64,000 nt of DNA from Poa pratensis (lineage: Eukaryota > Streptophyta > Magnoliopsida > Poales > Poaceae). Within the stretch, counting starts at the first letter, position 1, and every line of letters starts with the position of its first letter. Positions 45,995 through 53,791 of the stretch are shown one piece after another. Both the position numbers and the translations under genes were made by a program. The stretch spans positions 69,607,560 to 69,671,559 of the forward strand of contig CAMZMU010000040.1 of NCBI GenBank assembly GCA_947311845.1, given 5' to 3'. The notes beneath the pieces were generated by a model. That model did no database searches, had not been told where the DNA came from, and saw only the letters and a program-made list of their open reading frames with translations.

Positions 45995-46992
45995 TTGAAG
46001 ACCCCAAAATTGTGAAATAATAAGGATACATGTGGCACTGGCTGGCCGCATATATGCATGTATAATACTTCGAGTGATGGGTTATTCCAGTCAAGATTCT
46101 CATTTATTTTGTGTGCAACTTTTGTGTGATAAGAACATTACAACCTTGTATTTGGTGATGGAATATTGTGTTAGTGCGTGTAAAAGATTGCTACAGCTCG
46201 GAGCGCTAGCTTCATACGTTATTATATTGAGCGTGTATGTGTGATGAAATTTTTGGCATTACCCAATGGGCATTTGAAAATTCTCTATAGTACTTTTTCC
46301 AGAAAAAAGAAAAAAGCTAGAGCGGTATCCACACAAAGGGTGGAATTATTCACGAACTAGGCCGCGCTTGGATGGGGCGTAAATTAACCAAAACGATGGG
46401 ATTTTTTCACGGACCAAGTCAGCCCCTGCTAAAAATACGCTGCATGTGCGGAAAAAAACACAGTCCGTATGCTGTACCGACGAACCAAGCGAGCCCCTAT
46501 GCTCTTTTTCATGGGTGCGTTTAATTCTCATTCAACTCATGTCATACACAAGATTTTGTACTACCTGAACTGTGTGAATATTTTATTACTTGCGTGAATC
46601 GTCTTTTTTCTTAGTTGTAACACACTTGCAATTGAAAATCTCTATTGTAACCCATTTGAGATTGAAAAAAAATTAGTTTCAACCCCAATTATAACTGAAA
46701 ACTCTCCGTTTCAACCACAATTACAACTGAAAAAATCTCAGTTATAAACACTTGCAACTCATAGAGCGCACCGATTGTGATGCAGATCAGACAATGCTGG
46801 AGTTGAATGAGTTATAACTTACTTCTCATTCGGCTGAGAATCAAGATAACTCTTTTTATATATATAAAAGGACCTTGGATCCTTGCTCCGTAGAGGAAAC
46901 CACTGGCTACAAGAAAAGTTCTGGATAGGTGGCCAACGTCGGTACCAAAACCGATCAAAAGAAGGAAAACAAAGAGAACACACTAAAACTAA
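45995..46992. other. 3' UTR and flank of the SEP3-like gene up to the CACTA element
   Basis: The 3' UTR probably ends within 46000-46260, but no poly(A) signal stands out. At 46600-46770 there is a degenerate series of units like CAATTACAACTGAAAA, which looks like a decayed short repeat. No gene is supported. Confidence 0.5.
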
Positions 46993-47025
46993 CACTAGTA
47001 GGAAAAGGCTTATAGCCACCAGCCT

Positions 47026-47372
47026 ACCGTTGGCGGACGTCATTTCCGTCCGCCAGCGTTACTACCGCTGGCGGGCTAGTTTCGGAGCCCGCCACTGGTT
47101 TTGCACGTACCGCTGGCGGACGCCCACTATGCCCGCCAGCGGTAGTAGCAGGAATTTGCGAGGAGGTGGGACAAACTACCGCTGGCGGGCAGAATCCGTG
47201 CCCGCCAGAGATACTAAACGTACCACTGGCGGACGCTATATAGTGTCCGCCAGCGGTAGTTGCCTCGGCTGAGCCCAAAAACTAGCAAATTACCGCTGGC
47301 GGGCGCCTAAATAATCCGCCAGCGGAAAGTGCAATACCGCTGGCGGGCACCCCACACCGTCCGCCAGGGGTA
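47026..47372. repeat. CACTA subterminal repeats: seven palindromic units
   Basis: Seven units of about 36-38 bp each have the arm TACCGCTGGCGG(A/G)C, a loop of about 10-12 bases and the reverse arm G(C/T)CCGCCAGCGGTA. In En/Spm such subterminal repeats bind the transposon-encoded TNPA-type protein. The loops differ while the arms are conserved. Confidence 0.85.
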
Positions 47373-47397
47373 ACCGTGGCTTTGGAAGTTCAGCAGC

Positions 47398-47612
47398 TAC
47401 CGTTTTGATTGTGCTTTGGAAGATGATCAGCCCACCGGCCATTTTAATTGTGCATTGGAAGATGATCAGCCCGCCGCCGTTTTGATTGTGCATTGGAAGT
47501 TGATCAGCAGCCACCGTTTTGATTGTTGTGCATATATATGCTTTGGAAGATGATCAGCCCGCCATTTTAATTGTGCATTGGAACATGATCAGCCCGCCGC
47601 CGTTTTGATTGC
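47398..47612. repeat. Degenerate tandem repeats between CACTA subterminal region and the exonuclease promoter
   Basis: Five or six units of about 35-50 bp contain TTTTGATTGTGC(A/T)TTGGAAGATGATCAGCCCGCC-like sequence. They end just before the TATA box at 47642. Confidence 0.75.
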
Positions 47613-47641
47613 TGCCCGGCCGCCGGCCTCCCTCTCCACCC

Positions 47642-47743
47642 TATATAAAATGCCATTAATCCCATGGCCTTAAGCACACACAATCTCTCTCTAATCCTTG
47701 CAAAAGCTCTAGCTCTCTCTCTCGAGCCCTCTCTTCTATTCCA
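47642..47743 (+). promoter_or_regulatory. TATA box and leader of the transposon-borne exonuclease gene
   Basis: TATATAAA at 47642-47649 lies 95 bases before the start codon. The leader is pyrimidine-rich (CTCTCTCTCTCGAG). The start context is CCAATGG. Confidence 0.7.
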
Positions 47744-48469
47744 ATGGAGTCACGACTCGCGCGCGTTCCTTCGTCTCGGTTGTACTACTTGACCAAAGAA
47801 GATATGCACTTCAAGGTATGGGTCACCCTCCGTGCATCACACGTGGAGAGGTGGATCCGCGATGTGAAGAAGTTCTTTCTCGACGCCGCACCGATCAAGT
47901 GCGTTGGACTCGACTGCGAGTTCACCGACCCTCTCCCGCGTCGACAAAGGGATCTTCCATACGAGAAAAGACAGCGCGCCGCCGTCCTTCAACTCTCGGT
48001 GGCGTCCGAGACTCTTGTCTTCCAGATCTGCAAGGCTGATGGGGTGCCGCAGGTCCTCGTTGATTTCTTAGGTGACAAGACCATCAAGTTCTATGGCGTG
48101 GCTATCCACAATGACTTACGGATGCTGCACTACTACGGAATTGAAATTCCGTCCGCGGTCGACCTCCAGAGGGATAGGCGGAACCCAACCGGCAATCCTA
48201 CTCCGAGTCTCGTTGCTCTCTCCAATGCTATCATTGGGACAAAACTAGAGAAGAAGAAGAACAACAACAAGAAGGACAAGAAGAAGGGCAAGGACGACGA
48301 CGACGAAGAAGAACTCCGGATTTGCGGATGGGAGAACGTTCCATTGAGCTACGATCAAGTCGAGTATGCCGCTCTTGACGCTCGCCTCGGCTTCGAGATT
48401 GCGCGGAAGTGGGATAGTCTACGTAGCTATAATACCAATGGCGATCGTCTTAATGTCGCTGATGAGTAG
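47744..48469 (+). CDS. DEDDy 3'-5' exonuclease (WRN-exonuclease/RNase D-like), inside CACTA
   Basis: An intact single-exon gene of 241 codons. Exo motif I is VGLDCEF (residues about 65-71, Asp and Glu). Motif II is FYGVAIHNDLRML (Asp about 123). Motif III is YDQVEYAALDARLGFEIA (Tyr and Asp about 212-216). All four metal-binding acids and the Tyr of the DEDDy class are present, so it could be active on DNA or RNA 3' ends. The length is typical of small plant WRN-exonuclease-like proteins. An unusual Lys/Asp/Glu-rich insertion (KKKNNNKKDKKKGKDDDDEE, about 167-190) sits between motifs II and III. There is no helicase part and no targeting signal I can see. Its own TATA box and lack of stops suggest a working or very recently working gene. 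It may be a captured host gene or a long-term passenger. Confidence 0.9.
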   Translation: MESRLARVPSSRLYYLTKEDMHFKVWVTLRASHVERWIRDVKKFFLDAAPIKCVGLDCEFTDPLPRRQRDLPYEKRQRAAVLQLSVASETLVFQICKADGVPQVLVDFLGDKTIKFYGVAIHNDLRMLHYYGIEIPSAVDLQRDRRNPTGNPTPSLVALSNAIIGTKLEKKKNNNKKDKKKGKDDDDEEELRICGWENVPLSYDQVEYAALDARLGFEIARKWDSLRSYNTNGDRLNVADE

Positions 48470-48483
48470 ACTAGCTATATAGT

Positions 48484-48662
48484 GATGTGTGTGTGCTCCC
48501 GTTGTGTCTTCTCTCATGTATTCGGTCAATTCGGTCCATTCGGTTACCTAAAAGTAATGACCGAAATATTTGGATTCCTATCATTCTTCTGATCGATTCA
48601 TACATATTATTTTTGCAAAAAACACGATGTGTGTGTGCTCCCGTTGTGTCTTCTCTCATGTG
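48484..48662. repeat. Direct repeat in the 3' flank of the exonuclease gene
   Basis: A 37-bp sequence beginning GATGTGTGTGTGCTCCCG and ending TTCTCTCATGT occurs at 48484-48520 and again at 48626-48662, 142 bp apart and apparently identical. Confidence 0.85.
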
Positions 48663-48878
48663 TGTGTGCTTTTTCTGAAGAATATTTCTGAAACTTTTGT
48701 CAAAATCAAGTTTTACGAGACATAACTTGGTCATTTGGTTCGAAAATAATTAAGTTGTGTGAGACATATTATTAAACAAACATTGCAACTTACGCAGACA
48801 ACAAGAAAAGTGGTAGTAGCGACAACACAACATAAATTGAAAAAGAAAAGTCATCTGCCATCGACAGAGCCTCCCGCA

Positions 48879-49319
48879 TCATGCATTCTTCCTCTTCGAC
48901 GATGCTTCACCCTTGTCCTTCGACGACGCCGCACCCTTGCCCTTTGACGCCGCCGCCGCTGCAGCAGCTTTCTTGCTCGCTTCAGTCGGCATGAAGATAT
49001 CATCTTCATCCTCGCTCTCCTCGACCCATAAAATCGGTTTACGAAGAGCATCCAACATATCTGCTTCACTCCTATATGTTACCTTCTTCTTCTGCCACAT
49101 AGCATGCAGCCTCAGAAGTTCTTTTTCTATTTCCTTCCAATTCCTACATGGCCACCCATGCATAACTAGCTTCGCTGATAGCTCACGGAGATGAGGTGGA
49201 TGACTAACAATATCCTCGAATGGGATCTCCTTATTGTCTACCTTGAACTCGGCCGTAAACCTCAAAAGTAGTGCCGACATTCCTCCCGGGAAACTACCAT
49301 CTGAAGGAAATCTCGACAT
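48879..49319 (-). CDS. Conserved-looking protein of unknown function, tail-to-tail with the exonuclease
   Basis: An intact 146-codon gene starting MSRFPSDGSFPGGM. The first 100 residues look like a compact mixed fold with HPPHLRELSAKLVMHGWPC and NWKEIEKELLRLHAMWQ. The tail is acidic (VEESEDEDD) then Ala/Lys/Ser-rich (KKAAAAAAASKGKG) and probably disordered. I recognise no domain and assign no function. It has its own TATA box. The two intact passenger genes converge with about 410 bases between stops. Low decay compared with the neighbouring transposon gene suggests it is either young or under constraint. Confidence 0.72.
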   Translation of the reverse strand: MSRFPSDGSFPGGMSALLLRFTAEFKVDNKEIPFEDIVSHPPHLRELSAKLVMHGWPCRNWKEIEKELLRLHAMWQKKKVTYRSEADMLDALRKPILWVEESEDEDDIFMPTEASKKAAAAAAASKGKGAASSKDKGEASSKRKNA

Positions 49320-49366
49320 GTTCGAGTGAGTGGACTAGAATGCTTACCAACCTCAGTGCGCAGGGG

Positions 49367-49374
49367 TTTTTATA
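49367..49374 (-). promoter_or_regulatory. TATA box of the minus-strand unknown gene
   Basis: The minus strand reads TATAAAAA about 48 bases before the start codon at 49319, in the context CCTATAAAAACCCC. Confidence 0.6.
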
Positions 49375-49648
49375 GGCCGAGATGAGAAGAATTGGCGGGA
49401 GAAACAGGCGGGACACATATAGGCCAGCGGGAAAAAAGGGCGGGAGGAAAAGGGCGGGAACAATTGACCGGGAAACAAATTTTACTCGAAAAAATTTTGC
49501 CACTTAAAAAAAGAAAACTGATATTTATAAAAATAATTTGTAAAATTATTTTGAAATACACACATGTGTTTCAAATGTGTTTGGAAATGAAAAATGTTTT
49601 TGAAAAGATAAAGGAAAAAAATAGAAAAACAGAAGAAAAAAAAAACCT

Positions 49649-49688
49649 TACCACTGGCGGACAAGGCTGCGGTCCGCCAGCGGTAAGG
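49649..49688. repeat. Isolated eighth CACTA palindromic unit
   Basis: CCTTACCACTGGCGGAC, a loop, and GTCCGCCAGCGGTAAGG form one more copy of the subterminal palindrome, 2.3 kb from the first block. It lies between the passenger genes and the CACTA protein gene. Confidence 0.85.
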
Positions 49689-49789
49689 TGGCCAAATTAT
49701 ATGCCCGGGCGGCCCCCAAATCCCAAATCAAACCTTCTCCCGCGCCGCCTCTCCCCAACTTCCCGCGCTGCCCCATTCCCCACGCCGCC

Positions 49790-50232
49790 ACCGCCCTCCT
49801 TTCCGCCACCGACGACCCCCCTCTCGCGCCGGCCGCTCCCCGGACCTCCTCCTTCCGTTGTCTGCCGGCACCATCGAGCGCCAAGCCGCCGCCGCCGTGC
49901 ACGTCCTCGAGCGCGCCCACGTACGCCGCTACCGCCCTCCTTTCCGCCTCCGACGACCCCCCTCTCACGCCGGCCGCTCCCCGGACCTCCTCCTTCCGTT
50001 GTCTGCCGCCACCATCGAGCGCCAAGCCGCCGCCGCCGTGCACGTCCCCGAGCGCGCCCACGTACGCCGCCACCGCCCTCCTTTCCGCCGCCGATGACCC
50101 CCCTCTCGCGCCGGCCGCTCCCCGGACCTCCTCCTTCCGTTGTCTGCCGCCACCATCGAGCGCCAAGCCGCCGCCGTCGTGCACGTCCCCGAGCGCGCCC
50201 ACGTACGCCGCCGTCGTGCACGTCCCCGAGCG
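49790..50232. repeat. GC-rich 141-bp tandem repeats upstream of the CACTA protein gene
   Basis: Three copies begin with ACCGCCCTCCTTTCCGCC at about 49790, 49931 and 50072, with a partial fourth to about 50232. The period of 141 is a multiple of three, so long shadow reading frames appear on both strands (Pro/Ser/Ala-rich or Gly/Arg-rich). I see no start context or family match supporting a protein. Confidence 0.85.
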
Positions 50233-50816
50233 CCCCGCGTCGACCCCTGCACCACCGTGACCTCCTACGTCGGCCCCTGCACCGCCATTTCCTCCTACAT
50301 CGCGGCTCAGCCCGCCGCCCCATGGTTCGGCCGCACCCTCCCCTTCTTGTATCTAGCACCCACAAGGTGTTTGCGAAAATGTCTAGCCCAATTTGTGAAG
50401 TTCAAAATTAGTTTTTAGGTGATTGTTTAGTTCAAAATGGTGATGGTGGCTGTGAACGCAGTCTTGTGATGGTGATTAATTTGTTGTGCTTGTGGTGGTG
50501 GTGGCTGCGATTGCGGCTTTGTGCCTATGTATGAAATGTTTGCAGGTACCCTAGAGACCCTTGAGATTGCCGAAATGTTGATTAATTTCCATTCCGGCAA
50601 ATTCGGGTGCTCCATATGCCATAATTTTAGCAAAGGTCATGCCGAATTTTTTCGTGAAATTTGGCATGGCTTGCTAAAATTATGACATATGGAGTAACTG
50701 AAGTCATTTGAAGTCTCAAATGGTTTCATGGGTATATGCAAACTTTTCATCACCACCCAAGTGATTTTTTTCTTATAGTGTTGTTTTACTAACTACGATT
50801 TTTTGTGTGTGCGAAG

Positions 50817-52335
50817 ATGGCTAACAATATGGAGGCCGGGACTTCTCGAGGTGGAGTCAACAAGGAGCCAGAGGATAATTATTTGATGATGGTTCGGAAG
50901 TCAATCGATGCCGAGCTGGATGCCGACGATGACGAGACCACATCTGGTGACGGCGGAGGTGGCCACGAGACCACATCTGCTGGCGAAGAAGGTGGCCACG
51001 AGACCACATCTGCTGGCGAAGAAGGTGGCAACGCGACCACATCTGCTGGCGGATCCCAGCGTGAACGTAAGCCAAGGCGCCCAAACAGGCTCCCTAGCGG
51101 TCGACGGACATTTACGGGGTGAACTCAGATGGGATTCCTACGCAGCCAAAAAAATATGCAAAAGGATACGGCTTAGCCTTGGGATGCATTGTGCGGGACT
51201 TCGGCAACATCAACCAGGAGAACATAAGGGATAAAGAGAACTCACATGTGGCCACACTCCTTATTTCCAAGTTGCACGCATCGTACTCTTTCCCGAAAAA
51301 GTACGACGACAATGATATCAAGAAGAATATCGTAAACACATACGCCCTCGGCAAGTTCAGCAAAGCCTTTTCAACTTGGAGATCAGAAGTGAGAAAGGCC
51401 ATTCTTAATGGTGATGATTACGATAAGATCAACGCCAAGTGGCCCTCCATTTCTGAAGAAGAGTACAACATTTTCAAGGATAAACAAGGCCTAGCTTCAA
51501 CAAAGGCGCTATCCCTGTGGGGAAAACGATGCATGGGAAGAATTTAGGTCCCCACAATCTCGGATGTCGTGGATACGAGGGGGCGGAAGATGTTTGGGCA
51601 AAGCAGGACTGAGAAAGGAAAGGGGAAGACCCCTATGCCAAGATCAAAGACCCGTTGGCGAAACGATATATCAGATCCCATTACAGGGAAGATCCCAAGA
51701 ATAAAGGGGAACTTCTCTTGAACGCGACAGTCAAGGAACTTGAGAAGGAAATTCTGGAAGAAGAACAACTTGCTCAATCTCAAAGCGACTCATCGTCTGT
51801 GACGAAGGCCCCGTGGGACACCTCTTTTCACAGGGTGATGAACAAGAGAAAGAATTTGGAGGTGACACTTCCGCCGCATCGTGGCCGGGTGATCGGGGCC
51901 GGAGTCGGTCGCAAACGGTAACATTACTACCCCGAGTCCAAGGAGGAGTGTCATGATAGGAAGGCGGTTTCCATGCAGGCCACCATCGACAGCGCGGTGA
52001 CAAAGGCCATCGCTGCCCTCCTTCGACCATGCAGGCCACCATGTATGAGTCGTTTGGAAGTTGGCTTGAGGGGGGAAAAAGGACCTAGGCCCGTTCCACC
52101 CGCCAACCCTAATCTCAGCTTACCAAACAGCAAAATAGCTAGCAACAACTCCATCAATGTTCCACCCGCCAACCCTAATCCTGACAGATACGAACAAACG
52201 CCACCCGCCAACCCTAATCCTGATAGATCCGTACATCGCACCGCGGATCGTAGCAGCCCTTCCATCTCTTGCACGCCGGGGGCCATCCCCGGTCCATCGC
52301 CATTAGACGAGCTCAACTCCCTCACGGTAATTTAA
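50817..52335 (+). pseudogene. CACTA (En/Spm) transposon protein, TNP1-like, frameshifted
   Basis: The ATG at 50817 starts MANNMEAGTSRGG, followed by 11-residue repeats GGHETTSAGEE and a basic stretch. The core has KYAKGYGLALGCIVRDFGN, STWRSEVRKAILNG and KWPSISEEEYNIFKDKQG, which I recognise from grass CACTA-encoded plant transposase-like proteins. It breaks at a TAG (51545-51547). The next frame continues with GCRGYEGAEDVWAKQD, a TGA near 51609, then DPLAKRYIRSHYREDPK (to about 51919). The last part (51955-52335) has PPANPNP repeats and ends with LDELNSLT before a probable intron. It would bind subterminal repeats if family behaviour holds. Confidence 0.78.
50950..51056 (+). repeat. 33-bp coding repeats in the CACTA protein gene
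   Basis: Three units of 33 bp encode GGHETTSAGEE, GGHETTSAGEE and GGNATTSAGGS. A degenerate unit (ETTSGDGGG) precedes them. Confidence 0.85.
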
Positions 52336-52399
52336 TTAACCATGTTATATATTACTTCATTCTTGCATGGCACCCTATCTAACGCCTTACTTGTGAACG

Positions 52400-53791
52400 G
52401 TGAACAGGCCGACCATACAAGATGCACTTTGCTCCTAATTGTGGACGGTGAACTGAAGGAAGTGGCACAAGCAACCGTCGAGACACCACTTAACCGCATC
52501 CATCACAACCAGCCTATTTCTGATGAATTTTATAAGGTTTCATTGGCTCGAGTGTTCCAGGGTTGTGGTTTTTTGGATCCTCCAACTCAACCCCTTGAAG
52601 CCGAAAGCGAGTTAAGCCTAGAGCAATGCTTGAGTTGGCCCCTGCTATGGCCAAAATCACTAATTCGTTTGGACTCTTCCGGTCGACGCCAAGCCAAGAA
52701 AAGGCCACTCCACCAGCTGACCCCGCGATAGAGGACAATGTTAATGAAGACCCCATTGACTACCTCAATTTTTTGGACAACGTCAGTCCTCTTGATCAAC
52801 CTGACCGTGATCTGATGGTGAATAGTCCTGTGCCTACTCTCCCAGAGAAACATAATTGCACAAAGCGTCTATTCAGTTCTCAACCAACGCCTGAAGCTCC
52901 ATCCGACGGTCTCAGCCAGGGCACACTCAATGATGTGCTCAAACAGACGATAGCTAAGCAGTCTAGGAAGGCGGTGTCGAAAAAAAGGAAGCAACATGCT
53001 CTTGATGAGTCCATGAGCCAGCCAGTGCCGGGATCTAAGTTGAAATCGCGCCGAGTTCAAGATAGGATAACCATCCCCGATTGGCATGCTACTCATGTGA
53101 TGGCTAAACCGATCCTGCCGCCGAAGTGGTCCTGTTGTTTGTCTGGGGACATGAAGATACTACATGAAAGTGTTCTTTATTCTGAGAACAAACTTCTCAG
53201 AGAATCACGTAACGTATACCCGCTTTACATAGCAAAGGTACCAAAGCTTATGGGTTTTTTCCATGAAACTCCCGGAGACATGCTCTTTGTGAGATTTGAT
53301 GACATATTTGACATGTACCACATGAAAGCACTCAGCCGATCCATGGTCCGCCTGTTTGTGCTAAGTATGGCGCACCAGCTCATTAATGATAAAAACTCGG
53401 ACATCATGATAATCGATCCCTACTACATGTCCGACTGCTTCGTGAACACCACTACGGGTAGGACACGCGTGACAAAGTTCATCGAAGATATCTTCGTGGC
53501 GAATAGTACCAAGAACATCTTTCTCATGCCTTACTTTCCCAAGTAAGTCATTACCTTGCTGCCATAACATCTATTCGTACATTTTCATCGTTAACTTTGC
53601 ATAAGTGAGAATGATGGTCTCTTTTCATTGTTTTGTGCAGTAACCAAGACTGCACACTCATCGTTCTGTACCCTAAAGAGTCGTTTGTCATCTATCTCGA
53701 CGCGGGTAGTGATGAGAAGAAAGACTACAGGCACATCAGTAGTGTTCTCGATGATGCTCTCAACGGTTACTGCTTTCTAAATGAAGGCATC
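52400..53791 (+). pseudogene. C-terminal CACTA protein with Ulp1/C48-like protease region, truncated
   Basis: The segment 52400-52680 (GELKEVAQATVETPLNRIHHN and SLARVFQGCGF) resembles a domain common in grass CACTA proteins (DUF8039 as I remember it). After a frame change near 52625 the 306-codon stretch to 53546 has DRITIPDWHATHVM and NIFLMPYFPK. A GT/AG intron (about 53544-53639) leads to DCTLIVLYPKESFVIYLDAG. This matches the His-Asp part of Ulp1-like cysteine proteases, but the usual HW is DC here, so the catalytic His is missing. The frame is cut by TRG-1 at 53791, before the catalytic Cys. It is not a functional protease. Confidence 0.72.

Larger units (their letters stand above)
46993..53791 (+). 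mobile_element. CACTA (En/Spm) DNA transposon carrying passenger genes, right end lost
   Basis: The left end is CACTAGTAGGAAAAGGCTT at 46993, the standard grass CACTA terminus, preceded by TAA as possible 3-bp duplication. Palindromic subterminal repeats follow. Inside are an exonuclease gene, an opposite-strand unknown gene, and a decayed CACTA protein gene with a Ulp1-like end. The element is interrupted at 53791 by TRG-1, and I found no matching right end in the window. No TNP2 transposase motif was recognised. Confidence 0.82.

Noticed and set aside
49392..50411. Long Pro/Arg-rich plus-strand protein and Gly/Arg-rich minus-strand proteins
   Set aside because: They arise from 141-bp GC-rich tandem repeats open in several frames on both strands, with no start context or domain.
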